Source of the DNA: Scytonema hofmannii PCC 7110
GTDB taxonomy: Bacteria > Cyanobacteriota > Cyanobacteriia > Cyanobacteriales > Nostocaceae
Reading direction: 5' to 3'
NCBI RefSeq assembly: GCF_000346485.2
Contig: NZ_KQ976354.1
Coordinates: forward strand, 3,467,747-3,531,746
DNA length: 64,000 bases
Shown in pieces: positions 1 through 10,300 of the stretch. Below the pieces are notes generated by a model, which made no database searches, was not told where the DNA came from, and saw only the letters and a program-made list of their open reading frames with translations. The translations under genes and the position numbers were made by a program. Within the stretch, counting starts at the first letter, position 1, and each line of letters begins with the position of its first letter.

Positions 1-464
<464 letters not shown>

Positions 465-521
465 GGTTAACGGAATGTAAGTTTTTCTTTCAATGTTATG
501 AGTTCTTAACTAAGGATATGG

Positions 522-553
522 ACAGCGCTTCTGAGATGAAGCGCTGTTTTTGT
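522..553 (+). terminator. Rho-independent terminator of psbA
   Basis: A perfect 10-bp stem (ACAGCGCTTC / GAAGCGCTGT) with the 6-nt loop TGAGAT is followed by a T-rich run, 58 bases after the psbA stop codon. This is a textbook intrinsic terminator for the strongly expressed psbA transcript. Confidence 0.9.
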
Positions 554-611
554 TTGATTTTGGGAATACTGAGAAAAAAAGAATTTCATAAATCTGAAAA
601 TCATTTAAAGC

Positions 612-3272
612 ATGAAAATCTTGTATTTTCTCGGTATTGCTGGACTGTTCATCAGTTGGTATCTAACAAATCCTTGTGTCGGCTACGCCCAGGTTGCAGC
701 CGATGGCACTCTTCCTACAAATGTTGTCTCTCCTGATGGTCTCCAATTCACAATAACGGGTGGCAGTCAAGTCGGAAATAACCTTTTTCATAGCTTCAGC
801 CAATTGTCATTACCAACAGGTGCTTCTGCCATCTTTAATAATGCTTTAGATGTCCAAAATATCATTAGTCGTGTCACTGGTGGCTTTCCTTCTAATATTG
901 ATGGAATGATTCAGGCTAATGGCAGTGCTAACCTGTTCTTAATAAATCCAAATGGAATTATATTTGGTCCCAATGCTCAACTGAATATTGGTGGTTCATT
1001 TTTTGCCACTACCGCCAACAGTCTCAAGTTTGCGGATGGGACGGAGTTAAACACGTCCTCGTCTCAAACTCCGCCTTTACTAACTGTCAGTGTTCCTGTA
1101 GGATTACAGTACGGTCAACCAGGAGCGATCGCAGTACAAGGATCACATCTCTCGGTACAGCCATCTCAAACCCTAGCGCTGATAGGAGGTGAGGTAGCTC
1201 TGAGCGGTGGTACACTCAGTGCTGAAAGCGGTCGTGTTGAATTGGGTGGAGTCGCAGGTGCTGGTACAGTTGGTCTAACAGCAACAGGTAGCCAGTATCA
1301 ATTCATTTTTCCTAAGGATTTGGCTAAGGCTAATGTACTACTGACTAACAACGCTCTAGTCACCACAAGCGGTGATGGAGGCGGTAATATTCAACTTACG
1401 GGTCAGCAACTCACAATTCAAGACTCGCGTGTGGAAGCAAACACCCTTGGCTCTATTTCTGGAGCCAACCTGATTTTACACGCTTCAAATTCAGTCGTTA
1501 TATCCAGCGCTAGCACGACTGGTACATTTGAGAGTGGTTTGTTTGCGGAAAACAGTGGTAATGGAGCTAGCGAGGGAATTGCGATCGCAACCAATAAACT
1601 CTTGGTTGAGGGTGAGGCTCGAATATCAACCGCAACTTCAGTAAATTCATCAGGAGCAGGGGGAAACATAACTGTTAATGCTTCTGATGCTACTGAACTA
1701 TTTGGTGTTGATTCTCCAGATTTTTCTTTATTTACTGGCTTATTGACAGATACACAAGGTAGCGGCGTTGGTGGAGACTTAACTGTCAATACGGGACAAC
1801 TAATTATCCACAATGGAGCGCAGTTAACCACTGCAACCTCCGGAAATGCACAAGGTGGCAATTTAATAGTTAATGCTCGGGACACTGTAGAACTCATTGG
1901 AGTCTCACCTTCCGATCTTCTAGCCAGTGGTTTGTTTAGCGCCGTTCAAACAGGTAGCGGAAATGCTGGAACCTTAACAGTGAATACAGGACGATTAATT
2001 ATTCGCGAGGGCGCACAAATTTTTGCTGGTACTATTACTACATCAGAGGGCAATGGTGGCAATATTGTTATAAATGCTAGTGATTTTGTCAATATCGGTG
2101 GGGTTTCACCTATTTATAAAATCCCAAGTGGTGTGTTCAGCAATACCAATCCGGACACTTTAGGGAATGCTGGAAATTTAACAATTAATACCAAGCAGTT
2201 AATTATTAAAGATGGAGCAAATATTGCTGTTGACACCTTTGGTTTTGGTAAGGGAGGAGTTTTAGCAATCAATGCTACCGATTCTGTTCAATTATTGGGA
2301 CAGGGTCCTCTGAGCGAGAATCCATTAGACCCAAACGAACTTATTCCAACATTTAGCAGTCTATCGGCAAGCGTGCTTAACCCCGATAATACTCAAGATG
2401 CCACAAGCATATCTATTAATACTGAAAAATTGTTAGTTCAGGAAGGAGCTAGAATCAGCGTTGACAATAGGGGATTAGGTAAAGGAGGAAACATTAATAT
2501 TCAGGCACGCTCAATACTACTAAATAACGCAGGAAACTCTCAAGAGAATGCAGGTGGGATTCAAGCCACAACAGGATCGGGTGAGGGAGGAAATATTACA
2601 TTACAAGTAAAAGACCTTTTACTCATGCTGAACGGCAGTAAAATTTCAACTGACGCGACAGGTGGTAGTAGTAATGGCGGTAATATAACTATCACAAGCA
2701 GTATATTAGGCGCTTTTAACAACAGCGATATTACTGCAAATGCCATTCTTGGGCGCGGTGGTAATGTTCAGATCGTCACTCAAGGAATCTTTGGAACTCA
2801 ATTCCGGCCTGCATTAACTCCAGAAAGCGATATCACTGCAACTTCCGGATTTGGACTCAGTGGGGTTGTAGATATAAAAACTCCAAATATCGATCCCACA
2901 AAAGGGATTATTAACTTACCAGAGCAACTCACAGATGTATCTACATTAATTTCTCAAAGTTGTGGAGGGCGTGGAAAATCTGGCAGTTTTACTATTACTG
3001 GACGTGGTGGATTACGACAAAGTCCTGAAGGAGCGCTAAGTAGTGACATAGTCTTGCAAGATATTGACACAATGCCAGTTCAGCTAAGTAGCAGCCCAAA
3101 AATAACTTTGGCTTCTACAAAGATAGCACAATCTGCTCCCAATGAGATAATAGAAGCCCAAGGGCTTGCAGTCAATTCGCGAGGAGAGGTCTTTCTAATA
3201 GCACAAGCACCAGATATAACTCCACACAGTCGTTGGCTAACCTCTCCTAGCTGTCATTCACACTCTCGATAA
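612..3272 (+). CDS. Filamentous-haemagglutinin N-terminal (TPS) domain exoprotein
   Basis: An 886-residue protein predicted to be secreted by the two-partner (type Vb) route. Residues 1-26 form a signal peptide ending near GYAQ. The following ~120 residues match the TPS secretion domain: the signature INPNGIIFGPNA is near residue 115, then GSFFATTANSLKF. The rest is Gly/Asn/Thr-rich repeated sequence with many NGGN(I/L)xIxA units, typical of a right-handed beta-helix. The C-terminus (SCGGRGKSGSFTITGRGG) is the tail common in cyanobacterial members. A possible role is adhesion or sheath formation. No TpsB outer-membrane transporter lies in the window, so the partner must be encoded elsewhere. 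The gene starts 65 bases after the psbA terminator, with no strong Shine-Dalgarno site. Confidence 0.88.
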   Translation: MKILYFLGIAGLFISWYLTNPCVGYAQVAADGTLPTNVVSPDGLQFTITGGSQVGNNLFHSFSQLSLPTGASAIFNNALDVQNIISRVTGGFPSNIDGMIQANGSANLFLINPNGIIFGPNAQLNIGGSFFATTANSLKFADGTELNTSSSQTPPLLTVSVPVGLQYGQPGAIAVQGSHLSVQPSQTLALIGGEVALSGGTLSAESGRVELGGVAGAGTVGLTATGSQYQFIFPKDLAKANVLLTNNALVTTSGDGGGNIQLTGQQLTIQDSRVEANTLGSISGANLILHASNSVVISSASTTGTFESGLFAENSGNGASEGIAIATNKLLVEGEARISTATSVNSSGAGGNITVNASDATELFGVDSPDFSLFTGLLTDTQGSGVGGDLTVNTGQLIIHNGAQLTTATSGNAQGGNLIVNARDTVELIGVSPSDLLASGLFSAVQTGSGNAGTLTVNTGRLIIREGAQIFAGTITTSEGNGGNIVINASDFVNIGGVSPIYKIPSGVFSNTNPDTLGNAGNLTINTKQLIIKDGANIAVDTFGFGKGGVLAINATDSVQLLGQGPLSENPLDPNELIPTFSSLSASVLNPDNTQDATSISINTEKLLVQEGARISVDNRGLGKGGNINIQARSILLNNAGNSQENAGGIQATTGSGEGGNITLQVKDLLLMLNGSKISTDATGGSSNGGNITITSSILGAFNNSDITANAILGRGGNVQIVTQGIFGTQFRPALTPESDITATSGFGLSGVVDIKTPNIDPTKGIINLPEQLTDVSTLISQSCGGRGKSGSFTITGRGGLRQSPEGALSSDIVLQDIDTMPVQLSSSPKITLASTKIAQSAPNEIIEAQGLAVNSRGEVFLIAQAPDITPHSRWLTSPSCHSHSR

Positions 3273-3395
3273 AACCAAATAAAAAATTTTGATTTTAAAG
3301 ATTCAATATACCTCTCATTGTCATTGCTCACTCTATCTAGAGATTTTTACGGAGATAACATAGAAATCATAAATCAATTGTGAAAAGATCTAGGC

Positions 3396-3423
3396 GTAGG
3401 GGCGCAAGGCATTGCGCCCCTAC
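3396..3423. repeat. Palindromic repeat with 12-bp arms
   Basis: GTAGGGGCGCAA and its exact reverse complement are separated by 4 bases. This lies in the 388-base gap after the exoprotein gene; nothing else was recognised there. It is a common type of cyanobacterial dispersed palindrome. The run of T needed for a terminator is absent on the plus strand. Confidence 0.8.
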
Positions 3424-3660
3424 AAAATCTATATGTCGCACCATTATTTCACAATGAAATTATTTTAATTTCTGATGCTTTTATAAAAAATTAAAAAGAT
3501 TAAACGGAAATTTGTAGAGCTTAAATAAAGAGACTAGATATAAAATCCCGTAGTACTGCTATTAATTCATGAAGATTTGATTAAATGGGTTAATTTACAT
3601 GAAGACAAGTTTCAGGAGAAGATTTAAGCAACATTCTTCTGTTCTCTATTTAAAAGAAAA

Positions 3661-4254
3661 ATGCAACACCAACCAGAAAATACCAACAAAAAACTTCTGA
3701 ATTTTCTGCAAGTCAATCATTTTGAATCAATCAATCCTAACTCTCAAAACCTCATTGAAGATCTCACCGATGAAGAGCTAGCAGCTTGTGTTGGTGGTTG
3801 CGATCTTTCCGTAACGGCTGGTTCGCAAGAGGTTATAAATGTTCCACTAGTTGAAGGAATTCCTGTTCTTGGAGAATGCTCCGTTAGAATTAATAGTCTT
3901 GGCGTTGAATACGATCCTAATGGTTCACAACGCTCTGTAAGAAGCGATCGCAATATCAAAGAAGCGATCGCTGAAGTCAATCCCCAAGAAATTCTCAAAG
4001 GTATTGCCAATTTGCCCATTACCAGCTGGCAATATAAAAATGAGAATACCTCAATTCGCCATATTGGTCCAATGGCACAAGACTTTGCAGCAACCTTTCA
4101 AGTAGGAGAAAGCGATCGCACAATTAATATTGTAGATGGCATGGGAGTTTCACTAGCAGCAATCCAGGCACTTTACCAATTAATGCAACAAAAAGACTCG
4201 CAAATTAATGAATTGCGATCGGAATTACACCAACTCAAGCAACAAATGCATTAG
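3661..4254 (+). CDS. Double-glycine leader fused to a peptidase S74 autocleavage domain
   Basis: A 197-residue protein with two distinct parts. Residues 1-46 look like a RiPP/bacteriocin leader: charged and amphipathic, with DLTDEELAACVGG ending at Gly45-Gly46, the usual cut site of C39-type proteases. A short Ser/Thr/Cys-bearing segment follows (47-90, including C47 and C73). From residue 95 the sequence matches the S74 intramolecular chaperone known from phage tail fibres and endosialidases: SDRNIK (S95 and K100, the expected Ser-Lys dyad spacing), HIGPMAQD (134-141) and a C-terminal coiled coil (170-197). That family cleaves itself at the Ser-Asp bond. It lies 185 bases upstream of a cyclodehydratase gene in the same direction, which suggests a substrate role. 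The leader plus S74 architecture is unusual. The domain calls are firm; the substrate role is inference. Confidence 0.75.
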   Translation: MQHQPENTNKKLLNFLQVNHFESINPNSQNLIEDLTDEELAACVGGCDLSVTAGSQEVINVPLVEGIPVLGECSVRINSLGVEYDPNGSQRSVRSDRNIKEAIAEVNPQEILKGIANLPITSWQYKNENTSIRHIGPMAQDFAATFQVGESDRTINIVDGMGVSLAAIQALYQLMQQKDSQINELRSELHQLKQQMH

Positions 4255-4277
4255 GAATACAATAAGATAGTAATTCA

Positions 4278-4345
4278 CTTCGTGTTCTTTGCGTCTTTGT
4301 GGTTAAAAAATATTTTTGAACCGCAAAGACACGAAGAGCGCAAAG
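4278..4345. repeat. Imperfect hairpin of GCGTCTTTG-type repeat
   Basis: The left arm (CTTTGCGTCTTTGTGGTT) and right arm (AACCGCAAAGACACGAAG) are imperfect reverse complements around an A/T-rich loop. It sits between the S74 gene and the cyclodehydratase gene. A related perfect element lies at 15052-15108. Confidence 0.6.
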
Positions 4346-4439
4346 GTAAAGATGTCGAAGATTGGGCATAATTTTTCTGATTTTTTCTTTTTACTGTAGC
4401 TCATAAAATTTTTATATATGTCTTAAAAACAATATAAAT

Positions 4440-6680
4440 ATGTTAATTCAACCTAAATTTAAAGAACACTTCCATGTTGAATTATCTCCGCCTAAGAATG
4501 TATACCTCTTAAGCGAGAAGGGACATTTTGTCTTAAGTGGACGCCTGTACTATTTGTTAGCACCTTTGTTAAACGGATATTACACAGTTGAAGAAATCAA
4601 CAAACAGCTGCGAGGACAAGCATCTGTTGACGAGATTCTCTTTGGTTTAGAACAACTAGAAAAGAAAGGATACATTACCAGCGCAAGTAGTACACCGCCT
4701 CCCGAAGCCGCATTCTGGAATCTGCTCAATAGAGATGCAGACCTGACCACTCAACGCCTCCAAGAAGTTAAAATTGCGATCGCAACTTTTGGTAATGTCA
4801 TAGCCGATCCGTTAAAAACTATTTTGGAATCCCTGAATATTCCTGTCAGTGATTCAGGTGAATTGACTGTTGTTCTCACAGATGATTATCTCCAACCGAG
4901 TTTAGCAGCTTTTAACCAAGAAGCTTTGCAAAGTCAACGCCCTTGGCTCCTCGTTAAGCCAGTTGGTGGTACAATTTGGATTGGACCAGTTTTTCAACCC
5001 GGTCATACGGGATGTTGGGAATGTCTAGCTCAACGGTTGCGGTTAAATCGGGAAATAGAATCTTTTCTTCAAGAACAAAAGCAAACTTTTGAGCCGTTTC
5101 CGATTTCTCGTGCTGCTTTGCCTTCAACTTTACAAACAGGGCTGAATCTTACAGCAACGGAAATTGCGAAATGGGTTAGCAATTCAGAAAAGCACTCTTT
5201 AGAAAATACTCTTCTCACCTTCGATCTCGTTAGCCTGAATTTAGAACGCCACATTTTAGTTCGTCGTCCTCAATGTCATTGTTGTGGCGAACCTGATTAT
5301 TTTGTCAAAAAAGGGCTTCAACCATTGGAATTAACCAGCCATAACAAAAAGTTTACTGATGATGGCGGTTTTCGCAACTGTTTACCTGAAGAAGCTTTTC
5401 GATATTACGAACATCACATCAGCCCGATTACTGGGGTCATCAGAAGTCTATTTCAACCCTTTGAGACCAATCATCTCATTCATGCTTACGTTGTAGACCA
5501 CAGTTTTCCCAGGGAAGGTAAGGAGTTAGAGCATATCAGGAATGCTGTTCGCCCGAAAAGCTTTGGTAAAGGAAAAACTGCAGCACAAGCAAAAATGAGC
5601 GCTTTGGGAGAAGCTATTGAGCGATACTCAGGAACTTATACGGGAGATGAATTAAGGGTGAAAGCCACTTATGCTGAATTGGGAGAATTGGCAATTCATC
5701 CTTATGAATGTATGCAATATAGCACAACTCAGTACCGCGATCGCCAAGTATGGAACCAGCAGCACCACATCAACCAATGGATACCCGAACCATTTGATGA
5801 AAGCCGAGAAATTGAATGGACTCCCATCTGGTCAATCACCCATCAAAAATTCAAGTATTTACCTACCGCCTACTGTTACTACGGCTATCCCCTACCTGAA
5901 GACTACAACTTTTGCTATGCAGATACAAATGGCACATCTGCTGGAAATTGTCAAGAAGAAGCTATCCTTCAGGGATTTCTGGAGTTAGTAGAACGCGATG
6001 CGGTAGCAATATGGTGGTACAACCGTTTAAATAGACCTGGGGTTGATATAAATAGCTTTGAAGATTCTTATCTGTGTAACCTGAAAACGTGTTATGCGTC
6101 TATAAAGCGAGAGTTTTGGGTTTTAGATCTGACAACCGATTTGAACATTCCCACCTTTGCAGCCATTTCCCGACGCATCAATCAACAATCAGAAGATATT
6201 TTATTCGGGTTTGGAACTCACTTTGACGCAAAACTTGCTCTACTACGCGCTGTTACGGAAATGAATCAGATGGTCTTTCTTTCCGGTGGTGCTAATCCTG
6301 ATGCTCCAGCCAAATTCTCTCGTCAGGATATGCAGACTTGGTGCAGAACCGCAACTATAGAAAATCAACTCTACCTAGCTCCGAATGGCAATTTGTCTCC
6401 GAAGGTGCATGCAGATTATGCTCAATATACTAGTGATGACTTACGAGAGGATATTCTTGCGTGTATTGATTTAGCTGGTAAGCATGGACTAGAAGTGCTT
6501 GTGCTGAATCAAACACGTCCAGATATTGGTATGCATGTAGCTAAAGTGGTTGTTCTCGGTCTGCGTCACTTTTGGGCGCAGTTTGGTTCGGGTCGGCTTT
6601 ATGATGTACCTCTCAAGTTGGGTTGGTTAAATGAAGCATTAACGGAGGGGGAGTTAAATCCAATTCCCATGTTTCTTTGA
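4440..6680 (+). CDS. Fused TOMM cyclodehydratase (leader-binding E1-like + YcaO)
   Basis: A 746-residue protein of the fused cyclodehydratase type (as in cyanobactin TruD/PatD). These enzymes bind a precursor leader and use ATP to turn Cys/Ser/Thr into azolines. Residues ~8-80 resemble a winged-helix recognition element. Residues ~108-290 form an E1/ThiF-like part with two CxxC pairs (C192/C195 and C279/C282), expected to hold Zn. Residues ~330-746 are the YcaO domain: SALGEAIERYSG (Mg-ATP binding) and EEAILQGFLELVERDA. The C-terminus is NPIPMFL, only part of the PxPxP tail usual in cyclodehydratase YcaOs. No flavin dehydrogenase, protease or transporter gene is adjacent, so a product would stay at the azoline stage unless other loci help. 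The upstream leader-S74 protein is the obvious candidate substrate. Confidence 0.85.
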   Translation: MLIQPKFKEHFHVELSPPKNVYLLSEKGHFVLSGRLYYLLAPLLNGYYTVEEINKQLRGQASVDEILFGLEQLEKKGYITSASSTPPPEAAFWNLLNRDADLTTQRLQEVKIAIATFGNVIADPLKTILESLNIPVSDSGELTVVLTDDYLQPSLAAFNQEALQSQRPWLLVKPVGGTIWIGPVFQPGHTGCWECLAQRLRLNREIESFLQEQKQTFEPFPISRAALPSTLQTGLNLTATEIAKWVSNSEKHSLENTLLTFDLVSLNLERHILVRRPQCHCCGEPDYFVKKGLQPLELTSHNKKFTDDGGFRNCLPEEAFRYYEHHISPITGVIRSLFQPFETNHLIHAYVVDHSFPREGKELEHIRNAVRPKSFGKGKTAAQAKMSALGEAIERYSGTYTGDELRVKATYAELGELAIHPYECMQYSTTQYRDRQVWNQQHHINQWIPEPFDESREIEWTPIWSITHQKFKYLPTAYCYYGYPLPEDYNFCYADTNGTSAGNCQEEAILQGFLELVERDAVAIWWYNRLNRPGVDINSFEDSYLCNLKTCYASIKREFWVLDLTTDLNIPTFAAISRRINQQSEDILFGFGTHFDAKLALLRAVTEMNQMVFLSGGANPDAPAKFSRQDMQTWCRTATIENQLYLAPNGNLSPKVHADYAQYTSDDLREDILACIDLAGKHGLEVLVLNQTRPDIGMHVAKVVVLGLRHFWAQFGSGRLYDVPLKLGWLNEALTEGELNPIPMFL

Positions 6681-6738
6681 AATCTCCTGGCTTAATACGA
6701 CTCGGTTTTGTTTATTCTCACCCGTAAAATATTGCGAA

Positions 6739-6885
6739 TTAGATATTAACATTATCAGTCAAAGCAGTATTTTTCCGAGCAGTGTTAGCAATCAAGTCTT
6801 GGATTTCAACTTTTCCAGTGCTAGTATCTTTAACTTTCACGTACATTTTTTCGTCGCAGTATCCGCCAAAAGTCACGACGGGCTG
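6739..6885 (-). pseudogene. Minus-strand gene remnant, family not recognised
   Basis: Open for 48 codons after an in-frame TAG and ending at a TAA. It reads VVTFGGYCDEKMYVKVKD followed by STGKVEIQDLIANTARK. The composition is protein-like, but no upstream start or remaining gene is present. It is probably the 3' end of a lost gene; the function is unknown. Confidence 0.35.
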
Positions 6886-7301
6886 CTATGAACGATCTCT
6901 ACATGGTTTTCCAGTCAATTCGCAGACTATATGAAATTTTCTGACTTTGATTTAATGACACCCAAATGCTATTAAAATTGCACTTTTGAGCAATGGGCTT
7001 ACCTCTTGTCTTCAAGCGATCGCTCACTCCAAGCTATAGATAGTCAAGCAACTTTCTTATAGAATATTAAATTTTAGATATAAATTATTACCAATATTGT
7101 ACGAAATAGCGTGAATTTTTGGGATTAGATGCAAAATTTCAGGTTATGCGCGACTTGGTGCTTGAGGCTAAAACCCTTACCCCAAGGTCGCTTTTGTCTT
7201 TTGAAGTTAAGTATTGTTGCATCAGTAAATAATAGTAATGTACTATTGAACAATGTCAATCAATTCATAACAATGCGATCGTTAAAATGTGGAATCATAC
7301 T

Positions 7302-7307
7302 TATAAT
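7302..7307 (+). promoter_or_regulatory. Candidate -10 box (TATAAT)
   Basis: A perfect TATAAT lies 17 bases upstream of the methyltransferase ATG. No good -35 match lies 17 bases further up, and the leader would be very short. The call is tentative. Confidence 0.3.
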
Positions 7308-7324
7308 GCAGCTTAGAAAACGGA

Positions 7325-10300
7325 ATGTCACAGTCTGGACTACTTGAACTGGCACATGAAAAGCTTCACTGGCCGACTCCACAACAAATTTTGGAGCCAT
7401 CTGGTGCTGGGCCTAGCGTTTATGCACGAATCGCTAGGGAAAAATTAGGCAGGACTATCAGCAAGCTGCCAGATGGTTATGGTGTGCGAATAGGAGTGCT
7501 GGCTGCAAATCCTCAAGGTGACTCAACAGAAGCACCCATTGCTCTGGTGTGCGACTTTCAAAAAGAAGTATCAGACGACACATTAAGAAAAACTTATAGA
7601 CTTGCTTGGAGTTTTTCTCGTACACCATCATTAATTACAACAGAACCTAACCGATTAAGAATTTGGACGTGTTACGAAGAACCACCAACAGCAGAAGATA
7701 TTATCAATCCGGTAATTGAAGTTACTAGACAGGAACTTCAATTATTCAATCAGCCTTCTCTTTCAGTACAAGCTGCTAAAACTCTGCGTTTACACTGGGC
7801 TGATTTGGTATCAGGCCAATTTTTCCAAGAACATAGCCAGCGATTTCAACGAAGTCAGGCCGCTGACCAGGTGCTATTGAGAAACCTGAAAACTGTTCGG
7901 CAGAAACTTCAACAAAATAAACTTGATGATGATACTATTCATGATTTATTAGCAAGAATTATTTTTATTCAATTCCTTTTTGATCGCCAATATTCTGAAG
8001 GAAATCCTGGTCTAAATACAAACTTACTTGCTCATTTACATAGAATTGGAGAATTATCAGCTAAATACTCTAATTTGCATGAGATCTTAAGAAATCATAG
8101 AGATATTTATAAATTTTTTCGTTGGCTCAATGGTAAGTTCAATGGTGATTTATTTCCAGGTAAAGGAGATACCAAAAAAAAACGTGAAGCTGAATGGCAG
8201 ACAGAAGAAAACAAAGTTACACAGACTCACCTAAATATACTTGCTGATTTCGTCAGAGGTTATGTAGAGATGGAAAGTGGACAACTAAGTCTTTGGCCAT
8301 ACTATCACTTCGACGTTATACCTTTAGATTTTATTAGCAGTATATATGAAGAATTTGTGAGTAAAGAATCTGGTACAGGAATTCATTACACACCAGAACA
8401 CATAGTTGATTTTGTATTAGATGGTGTTTTACCTTGGGATAGTCAAGAATGGGATATTAAGATTCTTGATCCTGCTTGTGGTTCAGGAATTTTTCTGGTA
8501 AAAGCATTCCAGCGGTTAATTTATAGATGGGAAAAAGCTCATCTTAATAGAACAATTCAGCCTAGTGATTTAAAGTCTTTACTAGAAAATAATTTATTTG
8601 GTGTTGATGTAGATACTCAAGCAGTAAGAGTAGCTTCTTTCAGCCTCTATTTAACTATGCTTGATAAAGTTAAACCTCAAGACTATTGGGAGAATGAGTT
8701 TTGCTTTCCAAGATTGCGTGAACACCAATTAGTAGCTGCTGATTTTTTTCAAGAAGACAAAAAAGGATTTAATTCTATTCAAGACGCAAAGAAATACGAT
8801 TTAGTTGTTGGCAATGCACCGTGGGGAAAAAACACCGTCACTTCAGCAGCTAAATCTTGGGCTAGAGATGATTGGAAGATAACCTACGGTAATATTGGAC
8901 CACTTTTTCTGCCAAAAGCTGTTGCTTTGACTAAGGAAGGTGGACAAGTAGCAATGATGCAGCCTGCACTTGCTTTAATTTTTAATCAGGTTAGTACTGC
9001 TCAAGAATTCCGAGTCAAGCTTTTTTCAGAGTTCAAAATTGATGAAATAGTTAACTTATCTGCATTGCGTTTTGGACTTTTTAAAGATGCTATTTCTCCA
9101 GCTTGTATTATCACAATTTCAGCAACACCTCCTGATGGGAAACCCTTGACATACATTTGTCCCAAGCCAGTGATGACTAATGAGGATGACTATCACATAG
9201 TCATAGAGCCACATGATATTAATAATATCTACCCACAAGAAGCAATAGCAGATCCTTTAATTTGGACAGCATTAATGTGGGGAGGTAGACGCGATCTGTC
9301 TTTAGTTCGTAGGTTGAGTAACTATAATAGCCTTGCAGAACTGGAGCTGTTAAATATTGTTGTATCGTCTCAAGGAATTATCCGAGGTAGCAGGAAAATA
9401 TATCATAAAGGAATTTTAAGGAGACGTATTTTAGAGGCCAAACAATTTACTCAACTATTTCCTGAAGAAACTTGTACTCACTTTGTAGCAAAGCAGCTAC
9501 CTATTAATGAAGATCCATATACACACCGTTTTACTAATTTGGCTGCATTTAAATTACCACAACTAATAATTAAACTTAGTTGGCCGAAAAAATCAAGTCG
9601 TTTCCAGGTTGCTATCACTGAACCAGATAATTTGAATAATCAAGGTATTATATGTTCTGGTAGCTATCTCAGTGTACATACTTCTGAAGAAAACAGTTTA
9701 ATTTTAGAAGCAGCTTGTCTTGGCTATAAAAGTAAGTTAGCTGTGTATTATCTGCTTCTTTCAAATGGTCGTTTTGCGTCATATATTCCTGAAATAAAAC
9801 CAAGCGATTTATTGCGTGTGCCAATACCTGAAGCCCAGGTTGGAGTATTGGAAAATATAAAAACAATTGATGATGTAGATGAGCGCATACGCCAAGCTTT
9901 TGAATTCAAAGATAGTGAATGGGTACTAATTAATGATCTCTTTAATTACACCCTACCAGATTTTAAAGGAGATAGTGCTTCCTCAGGAAGAAAAAGAACT
10001 CACCGTAGAGATAATGATTATTTAGAAGATAATAGTGAACCAGAAATTACCGCATATTGCGAGTATTTCTTGCGAGTTCTTAAGGCAGGATTTGGACAAG
10101 ACAAACAAGTTTGCGCCACTATATTTCAGGAGCCAACTAACACTAAACTTCCTGTCCGCCTAGTTGCAATTTATCTCAACAGAGCCGACTATCAAGGCGT
10201 TCATATTGAGTCTATCGACTCCCCTGATTTACTAGAACTCTTGGAAAACTTAAATGATTTGTGTTTGAAAAAAGGGCAGACAGAAGATGGTGGAATATTT

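Larger units (their letters stand above)
6681..7324. other. Gene-poor gap holding degraded coding traces
   Basis: A 644-base stretch between the cyclodehydratase and the methyltransferase genes. It holds a minus-strand coding-like fragment at 6739-6885 (listed separately). On the plus strand at about 7111-7230 there is a short open stretch reading EFLGLDAKFQVMRDLVLEAK, with no recognised family. No terminator or RNA was seen. Confidence 0.5.

Noticed and set aside
1418-1897. 159-codon minus-strand frame inside the exoprotein gene
   Set aside because: It is a shadow of the repetitive beta-helix coding sequence on the other strand.
7129-7347. 72-codon plus-strand frame before the methyltransferase
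   Set aside because: Composition is not protein-like, it overlaps the methyltransferase start and it has no ribosome-binding site.
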